Assembly: GCA_018335675.1 (NCBI GenBank)
Contig: JAGXRQ010000004.1
Coordinates: forward strand, 1-33,582
Length of the DNA: 33,582 nucleotides
Reading direction: 5' to 3'
From: Bacteroidota bacterium
GTDB taxonomy: Bacteria; Bacteroidota; Bacteroidia; Bacteroidales; UBA7960
The position numbers and the translations under genes are program-made. Position 1 is the first letter of the stretch, and every line of letters begins with the position of its first letter. The notes below the pieces were generated by a model. That model was not told the DNA's origin. It saw nothing but the letters and a program-made list of their open reading frames with translations, and did not search any database. Below are positions 6,860 to 15,481 of the stretch, one piece after another.

Positions 6860-9475
6860 ATGAAATCCCGACACATTGTTTTTTTTGCATTGGCTTTGTT
6901 TTTTTCGAGTGGTTTATTCTCTCAGGAATCAATATTACAAAAGAGAATAACAATAAAACTTGTTGATGCCGACATTGAAGAGATTATTAAAGAAATTTCC
7001 AGCAAGTCATCTGTATATTTTTCATATAGCAGCCGTGCAATTGCTTCATCGAAAAGAATATCATTAAAATATGAAAATGAAACTCTGGATGTTGTTTTAA
7101 AAAACATTGCTGAAGAATTTTCTTTAGATTACAGTGTTGTTAAGAATCAGATTGTTATAAAAAAAGCCAAGCCCAAAAAAGAAGTTATAAGCTTGGTTAC
7201 AATAAGCGGACATATAAAAGACAAGGAAACGGGAGAAACATTGCCGGGAGCTACGGTTTTTGCAAATAATACAACTGCAGGTACAATAAGTAATGCCTAT
7301 GGTTTTTACTCACTGAGTTTGCCTCCCGGAGATTACGAAATCATATATTCTTATGTTGGATTTATAAGGCAAACAAAACAGCTGCTATTAGAAAAAGATA
7401 CGAGGATAAATGCTGATCTTGAGCTTAATACAGAAATTCTAACAGAAATAACAATTATTGTAGACGAGCAGCTCGAGGATTTAAAAAGAAGTCAAAGCAG
7501 CTACATTTCTGTAAACCCAAGAAGTCTAGAGAAGTTTCCTGAATTTGCCGGAGAGTCGGGTCTAATAAAAAGCCTTCAGAGTTTTACTGGAATACAAACT
7601 CACAGCGATGGCTCAGCTTTCTTTTTTGTGAGAGGGGGCAATAAAGATCAGAATCTTATACTTGTAGATGAGGCACCAATATATAATCCTGCTCATTTGT
7701 ATGGTTTTTATTCTGTTGTTACTCCTGAAGTTGCTAAAGATATTAGCATTTATAAGGCAGATATTCCTATTGATAAAAGCGGAAGATTATCAAGTTTAAT
7801 TGATGTTCAGACTAAGGATGGAAACATGAAAAAGTTTAGTGTCGACGGCATGTTGAATCCCTTAATGTATAGATTGTCTTTAGAAGGTCCTATTTATAGA
7901 GAAAAGGCTTCTTTTTATACTGCTTATCGTCATTCAAATTTTAAATGGCTTTACAGCTCCGGTATGCCAAATGCTGATCTTTATATAATGGATTTTAATG
8001 CTAAGTTGAATTGGAAAATAAAAGATAGAGACAGGGTTTATTATTCATTTTTCTATAGTAAGGATAATTATACCAACAGTGGAACAGTATCTTCAACAGG
8101 TCTGGTTTGGAGTAATTTTACTTCAACTCTCAGATGGAATCACATTTTTAGCAGCAGATTATTTTCAAATGCCACCGTTTATCTGAGCGATTATAAATAT
8201 AATCTGCTTACAGGAGGAGATCCTTGGCAGTCAGGTATTTCTGACTTTACTGTAAAATATGACTTTTCTTATTTCCCAAATCCTGATAAAACAATTCTTT
8301 TTGGAGCTTCTTATACAAATCATAGTATAAATCCGGGCAATATGTTTTCAATGTCGGGAGAATATAATCCTTATATACCGCAAGTATCTGCAGGTAAAGC
8401 TTCACTTACAAGTTTATATTTCAGCAGAGAAAAACGATTGAATGAAAAATGGTCGTGGAAAGCAGGTGTTAAGGTGCCGGTTTGGATACACAAAGGCCCT
8501 GTAAGAGTATATACTTTTGATGAAAACTATGAAGTTGTAGAATCTTTGTTTTATAACGAAGACTCTAAAGCCAAAACTTATGTAAATATAGATTGGAGAC
8601 TAAGTGCAAAATACAGTATCAATGAATTTTCATCACTTAAGTCGAGTTTTGGCAATTATAATCAATATCTTCATTTGATATCAAACTCAATTAGTCCATT
8701 ATCTTCATTTGAAATATGGATGCCAAGCGGGCAGAATATCAAACCTCAAAAAGCCAGACAGTTTACATTGGGATATTCGAATCTGATGTCGTACCATTTA
8801 GAGTTTACTACAGAGCTTTTCTACAAAAAAATGTATAATCAGATCGAATATGTAAATCATGCCAGTTTGTTGTTAAATCCTCTTATTGAGGGCGAATTGC
8901 GATTTGGCGAAAGCAAATCATACGGAGTAGAGTTTTCTTTGCGAAGAACAAAGGGAAGAATGACAGGATGGGTTAGTTATACATATTCAAGAGCGTTTAA
9001 TCAATTTGCAGATTTGAATAATAATGAGCCATATCCGGCATTTTACGACAGACCTCATGATTTTTCAATTTATCTGTCGTGGATGTTTACTCCAAGGTTT
9101 AGCATGTCGGTAAATTGGATTTATTATACTGGATCTGCAATAACAACACCGGTTAGTTTTTATTACTTCAACGGCAATCTTGTGCCTGTTTATGGTGCAA
9201 AAAACAACGACAGATTGCCTGACTATCATAGGCTAGATTGGGCTTTATCATGGCAGTTGAGCAAGCCGCACCGAAAATATCAACATAGCCTGAATTTTGG
9301 TATTTACAACCTTTACAATAGGCATAATGCGGTATCTGTAAATTTTAACAAAGTAGAAACACAAGACGGACACATAGTGGTTCCTGCAAATTTATATGGT
9401 ACTCACGAAATTATGAGCACTATGAAGTATATGACAGGTATAATGCCGTCTTTGAGTTATAGGTTTAAGTTGTAA
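6860..9475 (+). CDS. TonB-dependent receptor with STN signalling domain (FecA-like)
   Basis: An 871-residue outer-membrane transporter. A signal peptide (1-22) is followed by an STN domain (about 25-102; ITIKLVDADIEEIIKEISSK to VVKNQIVIKK) that contacts FecR in the periplasm. A carboxypeptidase-regulatory-like domain follows (about 115-190; ISGHIKDKETGETLPGATVF and GFYSLSLPPGDYEIIYSYVG). Next comes the TonB plug (FVRGGNKDQNLILVDEAPIY), then the barrel, ending in the aromatic-terminated strand LSYRFKL. The STN domain and neighbours make it the sensor-transporter of a FecI-FecR circuit. No SusD partner is adjacent; DUF4249 follows instead. Substrate cannot be read from the sequence. Confidence 0.93.
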   Translation: MKSRHIVFFALALFFSSGLFSQESILQKRITIKLVDADIEEIIKEISSKSSVYFSYSSRAIASSKRISLKYENETLDVVLKNIAEEFSLDYSVVKNQIVIKKAKPKKEVISLVTISGHIKDKETGETLPGATVFANNTTAGTISNAYGFYSLSLPPGDYEIIYSYVGFIRQTKQLLLEKDTRINADLELNTEILTEITIIVDEQLEDLKRSQSSYISVNPRSLEKFPEFAGESGLIKSLQSFTGIQTHSDGSAFFFVRGGNKDQNLILVDEAPIYNPAHLYGFYSVVTPEVAKDISIYKADIPIDKSGRLSSLIDVQTKDGNMKKFSVDGMLNPLMYRLSLEGPIYREKASFYTAYRHSNFKWLYSSGMPNADLYIMDFNAKLNWKIKDRDRVYYSFFYSKDNYTNSGTVSSTGLVWSNFTSTLRWNHIFSSRLFSNATVYLSDYKYNLLTGGDPWQSGISDFTVKYDFSYFPNPDKTILFGASYTNHSINPGNMFSMSGEYNPYIPQVSAGKASLTSLYFSREKRLNEKWSWKAGVKVPVWIHKGPVRVYTFDENYEVVESLFYNEDSKAKTYVNIDWRLSAKYSINEFSSLKSSFGNYNQYLHLISNSISPLSSFEIWMPSGQNIKPQKARQFTLGYSNLMSYHLEFTTELFYKKMYNQIEYVNHASLLLNPLIEGELRFGESKSYGVEFSLRRTKGRMTGWVSYTYSRAFNQFADLNNNEPYPAFYDRPHDFSIYLSWMFTPRFSMSVNWIYYTGSAITTPVSFYYFNGNLVPVYGAKNNDRLPDYHRLDWALSWQLSKPHRKYQHSLNFGIYNLYNRHNAVSVNFNKVETQDGHIVVPANLYGTHEIMSTMKYMTGIMPSLSYRFKL

Positions 9476-9518
9476 TGTGGTGGTGTGTTGATTAGTTGAT
9501 GCGATTTTGTGTTTGCTG

Positions 9519-9557
9519 CTTTGTGAACTTTGCGAAACACTTAGTGGACTTAGTGGT
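9519..9557. repeat. degenerate 9-bp tandem units between receptor and DUF4249 genes
   Basis: Four related 9-mers occur in a row: CTTTGTGAA (9519-9527), CTTTGCGAA (9528-9536), CTTAGTGGA (9540-9548) and CTTAGTGGT (9549-9557), with three spacer bases after the second. The string resembles short intergenic repeats I have met in other Bacteroidota genomes, but that is recollection and was not checked. Confidence 0.6.
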
Positions 9558-9641
9558 TAAAAAATGCGGATATTGTCGCAATCTGAGGGAGAAAAGAAAT
9601 ACATAGGTGCAGAGCACCTTAGAAAACGAAACAATGATATT

Positions 9642-10463
9642 ATGAAACGATTTTATAGATTTATTTTTATATCATTAGTTGCATTTAGCTGCGAAAAACC
9701 AATTGATTGGGATCTTCAAACAGAGGATCTTAACAGTATTGTTGTTGAGGCTATAATAACAAGTGAATTCAAAACTCAGGAGATTAAACTGTCATATACA
9801 ATTACAGATATGAATGCAAATCCACTGCCGGTTACAGGAGCTAAAGTTTCAGTTTCCTTTCAGCCTTATTCAATTTCGTTTGAGGAGTCGGAATCTTACC
9901 CCGGAGTTTATTATAGTACTGAACAATTCAGGGGAGCAACGGATGTCGAATATACTTTAAAAATTGAATTAGATACCATAGAATACACTGCTACAACTAA
10001 TATGGTTAATTTGCAAATATATAATACTCCTCCATTTGTTTATTTTCCTGAAGTTAATGCATACAGATTGCTATGGGATTTTTATCAATACAGCCCTGTG
10101 GAGCAGTCGTTTACGGATGTAATAGTTGTGTGGAATCATATTCCAGGGTATGAGCATCCAGACTCATTGTCAAGTGCAAGGTTGCAGTTTTATAAGTTTA
10201 AAACAATAGATGTAAGTTATATTGTTGCACCACAAGACAGAGAAAAAGTATTTTTTCCTCAAGGAAGTATAGCTTATTGCTCAAAGTATTCCCTAAACGA
10301 TGAGTTTGGAGCCTATTTAAGAGCAGTGCTAATAGAAAGCCAATGGCAGGGAAGTTTATTTGAGGCCTCCAGAGCAAATCCTCTTGGTAATATTTCAGGT
10401 GGAGCACTTGGATTTTTTGCTGTTTGTGATGTAATGAGAGACACATTAGAAGTGGGACAATAA
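9642..10463 (+). CDS. DUF4249-family lipoprotein
   Basis: I chose ATG 9642 (MKRFYRFIFISLVAFSCEK) because it yields a compact signal peptide with lipobox VAFSC (Cys17). The frame also opens upstream from 9564, but those 26 residues are polar and unlike a leader. The product has 273 residues. The features IVVEAIITSEFKTQEIKLSY, an Ig-like ALPVTGAKVSV-type strand region, and VEYTLKIELDTIEYTATT fit DUF4249, a Bacteroidota family usually encoded beside TonB receptors and thought to be a surface accessory lipoprotein. It follows the STN receptor by about 165 bases. Likely part of the same uptake machine; the molecular role is unknown. Confidence 0.83.
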   Translation: MKRFYRFIFISLVAFSCEKPIDWDLQTEDLNSIVVEAIITSEFKTQEIKLSYTITDMNANPLPVTGAKVSVSFQPYSISFEESESYPGVYYSTEQFRGATDVEYTLKIELDTIEYTATTNMVNLQIYNTPPFVYFPEVNAYRLLWDFYQYSPVEQSFTDVIVVWNHIPGYEHPDSLSSARLQFYKFKTIDVSYIVAPQDREKVFFPQGSIAYCSKYSLNDEFGAYLRAVLIESQWQGSLFEASRANPLGNISGGALGFFAVCDVMRDTLEVGQ

Positions 10464-10552
10464 AATATTTTCTCAAAGAATAAGGGTAAAACAATTTTCA
10501 TGTGTATTATGAGTGAAAAGCATAATTCACAAACCCTTTAAACTTTAAAAAG

Positions 10553-11731
10553 ATGAAAACACAAATTTTGAATCAGAAAAATTCAGGTAGTATGACAAGA
10601 TCAAATAGCCTGTTTGCAAAAAGAATTTTAAACGTAATCCTATCAGCAGCTGTTATTATTACAGTGGCTTTATTCTCATCATGTCAGAAAGAAGATCCTG
10701 ACAAAGACAGTATTGTGCCCGAAAGATTTAAGGTCGAAATTCCTAAATCTATCAGTTCCAACACATCTAAAAAAACAGCTCAAGTTGATACAATAAGCGG
10801 TAATGATATTTACGAGCACTTGAGAAACTTTATTAATTTGGGCGAAGGTGCAGCAGAATTAACTGAAAACGTTATGCTAATGATTGCGCTTAACAATCTA
10901 AACAGGCCGCTTGAACTTACTATAGTGAGCGATTCTGATGGCAGACAGAAACATATCAGCATCATTGAAAACGTAACATTTGAAAGTAAAACATATCAGT
11001 ACAGAATGACAGTAACTGACATTGATGATGTGCCTGCAAAAATGTATTCTGATTATACTACCAACATTGCCTTGCAAGTATTTTGGAATCTTGCTCCTAT
11101 TGATGGAATATCAATATTGAATTCTTATAATATCGATAGAAATACTGACGAAAAATTCATGAATACATACTATCGTGTAGAATATTCAGAAACAGGAAGT
11201 TTGGGTTATGATCAACACATGGTTGTTACGGTTACAGGAATACCATTGCCTCCAGCCAATGAGCATATTTTCGGAGTATCTACTGTGAAAATGTTTGCAG
11301 GCAAGAAAGGAGATATTGTGAGTATTTATGGAAACACAGAACATCCTAATGCGCAATTTTTTACAGAACAGACAGGTTTTAACTGGGCATTCGTTGCTGC
11401 GGGTTCAAAAAGTCTTGACATTGCAGTTGCTGAAGTTGGTCTGCCACCGGTAACTCTCGATTCTGATGACAGATATACTCTACTTGAAGAATACTCTATC
11501 TATAATGTTTTTCGCAATCAGATACTGCTAACATGGCCAACAATAAATCCGGAAGTTTTAGATGCATATTTATACCACGCACAAGCACCCGGATACTTTA
11601 ATCAATATGGTTTTGTGCAGGGCGGTGAAGCTCCAAATAGCGCATACGCTCCACTTGAAGAATTAATTGAAGCACTTGTTCCATATAACCCAACTCATAT
11701 CGGGGCTCTTGATGTTAGATTTCAAGAATAG
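10553..11731 (+). CDS. unrecognised lipoprotein, last gene of the FecIR operon
   Basis: A 392-residue lipoprotein with a hydrophobic segment 25-43 and lipobox LFSSC (Cys44). A later ATG at 10592 (MTRSNSLF) would shorten the leader to 30 residues and is equally plausible. After a charged linker the body is mixed alpha/beta with no motif I recognise. It contains a helix-like HLRNFINLGEGAAELTENVM region and strands such as RVEYSETGSLGYDQHMVVTV. It follows the DUF4249 gene by 89 bases, and a strong terminator follows it, so it is probably the last cistron of the receptor operon. An accessory surface protein is the reasonable guess. Confidence 0.75.
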   Translation: MKTQILNQKNSGSMTRSNSLFAKRILNVILSAAVIITVALFSSCQKEDPDKDSIVPERFKVEIPKSISSNTSKKTAQVDTISGNDIYEHLRNFINLGEGAAELTENVMLMIALNNLNRPLELTIVSDSDGRQKHISIIENVTFESKTYQYRMTVTDIDDVPAKMYSDYTTNIALQVFWNLAPIDGISILNSYNIDRNTDEKFMNTYYRVEYSETGSLGYDQHMVVTVTGIPLPPANEHIFGVSTVKMFAGKKGDIVSIYGNTEHPNAQFFTEQTGFNWAFVAAGSKSLDIAVAEVGLPPVTLDSDDRYTLLEEYSIYNVFRNQILLTWPTINPEVLDAYLYHAQAPGYFNQYGFVQGGEAPNSAYAPLEELIEALVPYNPTHIGALDVRFQE

Positions 11732-11756
11732 TTAAAAATAATTAACCAATTAATAT

Positions 11757-11798
11757 CAAAAAGAGGCTTTCTCAAAAATTGAGAAAGCCTCTTTTTTT
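11757..11798 (+). terminator. intrinsic terminator after the FecIR/TonB operon
   Basis: A perfect 15-bp stem (11761-11775 with 11779-11793, core AAGAGGCTTTCTCAA), an AAA loop and a run of seven T. An A-run on the 5' side means it would work, more weakly, on the other strand too. It separates the receptor operon from the gene at 11919. Confidence 0.93.
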
Positions 11799-11846
11799 AA
11801 TCTTTTATAAAAGCAAGTTATATGGTTATTGGATAAAAAACATTTA

Positions 11847-11854
11847 TACCTTTG
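11847..11854 (+). promoter_or_regulatory. Bacteroidota-type -7 box for the 11919 gene
   Basis: TACCTTTG matches TAnnTTTG and lies 65 bases before the ATG at 11919, just after the operon terminator. No clear -33 element at the right spacing. Confidence 0.5.
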
Positions 11855-11918
11855 TTTTACGTGCGAATAAGGTTTTGTATTTCTAATAAAAACTTCTAGT
11901 AATAAATAGCAAATAGAT

Positions 11919-12398
11919 ATGAAAAAGACAATCTTACTCATCCTTTTAGGCCTCGTATTTACTGCAGTTAGTGCTCAGGTTAATGAAAACGACATTATTG
12001 GAACTTGGAAAATTGACACAGAGCATTTTTCTATTCAGCTTAATGAGATTATCGAAGCAGAATTCCCTAATCCAACAACAGAAGAAGAATTTGAAGAACT
12101 CGAAATGCACCGTTTTTATGCAATGATGATTCTTGCTGTTATAGATGGTATGTATATAACTTATGAAGATGATGAAACGTTTTATGTATTGCAGTATTTA
12201 GAAGACGATGAAAACCCTAATGTTGTTACAGGAACATGGTATATTTGGGAGGGTATGCTCATGCAAGTGTTTGACCAAGAAGAAACAATTGAAACCTCTG
12301 AAATTATAGAGCTTAATAGCGAAGTAATGTTGTTAAATGTTGTTTCTCAGGATGGTGGAGATTCAAAATCTTTAATAAGATATTTAAAAGTTGAGTAA
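11919..12398 (+). CDS. small secreted lipocalin-like protein
   Basis: A 159-residue protein with a signal peptide (MKKTILLILLGLVFTAVSAQ). The opening of the mature part, NDIIGTWKID, and the later VVTGTWYIWEGMLMQV give the G-x-W strand pattern common in lipocalin-like Bacteroidota proteins. The middle is strongly acidic (TTEEEFEELEMH and YEDDETFYVLQYLEDDENP). No cysteines or catalytic motif are evident. It stands alone between a terminator and the His-rich gene. The lipocalin-like label is tentative; otherwise hypothetical. Confidence 0.65.
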   Translation: MKKTILLILLGLVFTAVSAQVNENDIIGTWKIDTEHFSIQLNEIIEAEFPNPTTEEEFEELEMHRFYAMMILAVIDGMYITYEDDETFYVLQYLEDDENPNVVTGTWYIWEGMLMQVFDQEETIETSEIIELNSEVMLLNVVSQDGGDSKSLIRYLKVE

Positions 12399-12485
12399 GC
12401 TACTTTTTGCTTATTTAATTTTCACAAATCTTCATAAAATAATCATTATTGTTGGTTCGCTGGAAATTCTGTAATGAAAAATCAA

Positions 12486-12493
12486 TAATTTTG
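12486..12493 (+). promoter_or_regulatory. Bacteroidota-type -7 box for the His-rich protein gene
   Basis: TAATTTTG matches TAnnTTTG and ends 20 bases before the GTG at 12513, a spacing similar to other boxes in this window. Confidence 0.5.
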
Positions 12494-12512
12494 CACTGCG
12501 AATTTTAACACT

Positions 12513-12872
12513 GTGAACAGAATAAAACCCTTTTTTACGGCTTTTCTTGTTGCAATTGTTGGGCTTTTATGGCTTAATAATGTTCTTTTTGTTCACTTCC
12601 ATAAGCTAGACAATAATTCTATTGTAGCTCACGCTCACCCTTTTTCTAAGTCTACTGCAAATAGCCAAAATACAGGTCATCAGCATAGTAGTGAAGAGTT
12701 AATTGTCTTAGATGCTTTACTATTGTTATTTACTGCAGCTATTATTGCATTTGCAATTATAAAAAGCGTTTCAAAAACTGTTTTTACTGTTTATAAATAC
12801 AAACTTTTCTTATCACTTGAGCATATAATTTATCTCAACAAGGCTCCACCGCTTAATACTTCTTGCATCTAA
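12513..12872 (+). CDS. His-rich two-TM protein, candidate metal-uptake accessory
   Basis: A 119-residue protein with a GTG start. TM helices lie at about 7-25 and 66-84. The intervening, presumably periplasmic, segment has three HxH motifs: HFH (28-30), HAH (40-42) and HQH (56-58). The tail contains NKAPPLNTSC. Small His-rich membrane proteins of this layout often precede TonB receptors in Bacteroidota, and the next gene is such a receptor. HxH clusters commonly bind Zn, Ni, Co or Cu. A metal-linked role is inference from composition and context. Confidence 0.7.
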   Translation: MNRIKPFFTAFLVAIVGLLWLNNVLFVHFHKLDNNSIVAHAHPFSKSTANSQNTGHQHSSEELIVLDALLLLFTAAIIAFAIIKSVSKTVFTVYKYKLFLSLEHIIYLNKAPPLNTSCI

Positions 12873-13007
12873 GCAAGAATTCCTTTGCCTGCTATTATCA
12901 GGCTTCTTCTAATTCAAATAGTTTAAATATTGCATAAAGGAAGTTTGCGCACTTTAAAATCAGTGTGCGAAAACAGAATGAACCTTTTGCAGAATTGTTA
13001 TAAAAAT

Positions 13008-15383
13008 ATGTTCAGAAAAATTATAGTATTCAGTTTAATAATTTTCAGCTTAACTCAATTATCTTTTTCGCAAGGAAAAACAGATGCTCACTTGTTTGGT
13101 CATGTTGTAAACGGTGGTAAGCATATCCCTTTTGCCAGCATAACACTTATCGGCACAACAATTGGAACATCAACAGACGAAACAGGTCATTACAGAATTA
13201 TAAATGTTCCTGAGGGCACTTATATTATCAGGGCTTCGGCAATAGGTTATAAGCCAGTAGAGAAGGAAGTTACGATAGTTGCTGGTGTGACTCTAGAAAT
13301 TGATTTCAACCTTGTAGATGATGCAATTGGTTTGGATGAAGTTGTTGTTACAGGCGATAGAAATGAGATTCGCCGTAGGGAATCATCGGTGATTGTTAAT
13401 GTTGTTGCACCCAAAACTTTAAACCTTACGCATTCTCTTGTTATTGGAGAGGGTTTGAATTTTACTTCCGGTTTGCGTATGGAAAACAACTGTCAGAATT
13501 GCGGGTTTACCCAGCTGAGAATGAACGGCCTTGAAGGTCCTTACTCTCAGATTCTAATAAACAGCCGCCCAATATTTAGCGGATTGGCAGGGGTTTATGG
13601 ACTTGAGCTTATCCCGTCAAATATGGTTGAAAGAATTGAGGTTATTAGAGGCGGAGGCTCGGCTTTGTATGGTAGCAATGCTATTGGTGGAACAGTGAAC
13701 TTAATTTTGAAAGATCCTGTTAGCAACTCTTATGAAATTGGTTTTAATGGCGGGCTTACGGGAGTTGGTTTGGCTGATGCCGCCCGATATGTTCCGGATA
13801 ATTCTATGAATTTTAGTGCAACGGCTGTATCTTCCGACATCAAAACAGGCCTTGCTGTCTTTGGGTTTTTCAGAAACAGGCAGCCATTTGATGCAAATAA
13901 TGACGGGTTTTCTGAATTATCTTCTATTGACAATACCAGCGTAGGAGCACGTGCTTTTCATAGGTTCAGCAGTAAAAGCAAACTTACTGCCGATTTCTTT
14001 AATATACGTGAAAGCAGAAGGGGAGGCGATATGTTTGATTATCCGCTTCATCAAGCAAATATTGCAGAAGCAGTAGATCATAATATCACAACAGCAGCAC
14101 TTACCTTCAATAGGTTTTTCCGTAGCACTGATATGCTGTCTTTATTTGCATCAGCGCAGCATGTTAACAGAGATTCCTATTACGGAGCCGGACAGTCGTT
14201 GAGCGATTACGGTCACACTACCGATCTTACTTACACAGCAGGTGCTCAATATAAAATGCAGTTTAATGATGCCGGATTAGTTTTTGGAATTGAAAATCAG
14301 GGGGGGCAGCTTAATGACAAAAAGTTAGGTTTTCCGGATTATGATAATGCAATAATTATTGATGGAGAAATCGTTGAGGTGCCTCATACAGACAATGTTA
14401 TAATTGCTAATCAGATTATAAGCATAACCGGCGCCTTTGCACAGATGGATTATACCTATAAGAAGTTCAAAACAACAGCAGGTTTGAGATTTGACAACTA
14501 TCATATTTCTGATGTTGATAACCCGGGCAATGATATTTCGGGTAATGTTCTTAGCCCAAGAATTACACTAATGTATGATGCATCAAGTCATATGCAGTCT
14601 AGGGTAAGCTATGCAAAAGGATACAGAGCACCTCAAGTGTTTGACGAAGATCTTCATATTCTTACATCAGGCTCGCGAAAGATAATTCATAGAAACGCTC
14701 CCGGTTTGAAGCAGGAATCAAGTCATAGTTTTATGGCTTCATTAGATTTTAATTACTCCTTTGGTCATACTATTGCAGGATTGCTAATTGAAGGCTTTTA
14801 TACAAAGCTGGAAAATCCTTTTGCTAATGAATATGGAGAAATGGATGAGTTTGGAGTAGTTGAATATACACGTATAAATGCAGAAGACGGTGCTGTCGTG
14901 AAGGGAATCAATTCAGAGCTCACGGTTATTCCGTCAGAGAAAATATCCTTTAAACTTGGGTTTACAATACAAAACAGTATGTTTGAAGAGGAACAGGAGT
15001 TTGATGAAAAAAGATTTTTACGTACACCAAATGATTATGGATATGCTACTGCTGAGTGGAAACCATCAAAAAGACTTTCTATCAGTACGTCGGGTACATA
15101 TACTGGAAAGATGTTGGTGCCATATTTTGGGCCTGAAATTGATAATCCCGAAGATGGAGAGCTTAGAGTTAGCAGAGTATTCCTAGATATGGGCTTTAGA
15201 GTTGGATATGATGTAAAGGTTAATGGTGCAATAATGCAGTTGTTTGGAGGTATGAAAAACATCTTTAACTCTTATCAAAATGATTTTGACTCCGGTATAG
15301 ACAGAGACCCCGGGTATATGTACGGACCAAATCAGCCTAGAATGATTTATTTTGGATTGAGGCTTGGGAATAGGTTGAGGTAA
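13008..15383 (+). CDS. TonB-dependent receptor with CxxC plug motif
   Basis: I chose ATG 13008 (MFRKIIVFSLIIFSLTQLSFSQ) because it opens directly on a signal peptide; the frame extends upstream to 12930 with unconvincing residues. The product has 791 residues. A carboxypeptidase-regulatory-like domain (HVVNGGKHIPFASITLIGTT, EGTYIIRASAIGYKPVEKEV) precedes the plug. The plug has NNCQNCGFTQLRMNGLEG, with Cys162 and Cys165 counted from this start, and then IEVIRGGGSALYGSNAIGGT. The barrel ends MIYFGLRLGNRLR. No STN domain, so no FecR-type signalling is expected. The CxxC in the plug marks a distinct subfamily. Beside the HxH protein, metal or metal-chelate import is plausible but unproven. Confidence 0.92.
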   Translation: MFRKIIVFSLIIFSLTQLSFSQGKTDAHLFGHVVNGGKHIPFASITLIGTTIGTSTDETGHYRIINVPEGTYIIRASAIGYKPVEKEVTIVAGVTLEIDFNLVDDAIGLDEVVVTGDRNEIRRRESSVIVNVVAPKTLNLTHSLVIGEGLNFTSGLRMENNCQNCGFTQLRMNGLEGPYSQILINSRPIFSGLAGVYGLELIPSNMVERIEVIRGGGSALYGSNAIGGTVNLILKDPVSNSYEIGFNGGLTGVGLADAARYVPDNSMNFSATAVSSDIKTGLAVFGFFRNRQPFDANNDGFSELSSIDNTSVGARAFHRFSSKSKLTADFFNIRESRRGGDMFDYPLHQANIAEAVDHNITTAALTFNRFFRSTDMLSLFASAQHVNRDSYYGAGQSLSDYGHTTDLTYTAGAQYKMQFNDAGLVFGIENQGGQLNDKKLGFPDYDNAIIIDGEIVEVPHTDNVIIANQIISITGAFAQMDYTYKKFKTTAGLRFDNYHISDVDNPGNDISGNVLSPRITLMYDASSHMQSRVSYAKGYRAPQVFDEDLHILTSGSRKIIHRNAPGLKQESSHSFMASLDFNYSFGHTIAGLLIEGFYTKLENPFANEYGEMDEFGVVEYTRINAEDGAVVKGINSELTVIPSEKISFKLGFTIQNSMFEEEQEFDEKRFLRTPNDYGYATAEWKPSKRLSISTSGTYTGKMLVPYFGPEIDNPEDGELRVSRVFLDMGFRVGYDVKVNGAIMQLFGGMKNIFNSYQNDFDSGIDRDPGYMYGPNQPRMIYFGLRLGNRLR

Positions 15384-15447
15384 AATGAAAGAGTAGGAAA
15401 ATAATGTAATTTGGAAATGTGATTGAACTAATAAAAAATTTGTTTGT

Positions 15448-15455
15448 TATATTTG
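15448..15455 (+). promoter_or_regulatory. Bacteroidota-type promoter for the hydrolase gene
   Basis: TATATTTG matches TAnnTTTG and ends 27 bases before the ATG at 15482. A TTG at 15423-15425 is 22 bases further upstream, near the expected -33 position. Confidence 0.55.
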
Positions 15456-15481
15456 CGTAAATATCAATAGATTAATTTGTT

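Noticed and set aside
9564-9641. Upstream start for the DUF4249 protein
   Set aside because: The extra 26 residues are polar and overlap the region after the repeat; ATG 9642 opens directly on a lipoprotein signal peptide.
12386-12408. Terminator after the lipocalin-like gene
   Set aside because: Only a 6-bp A/T-rich stem (AAAAGT/ACTTTT) overlapping the stop codon; too weak to call.
12930-13007. Upstream start for the CxxC TonB receptor
   Set aside because: The added residues are not signal-like; ATG 13008 begins a normal signal peptide.
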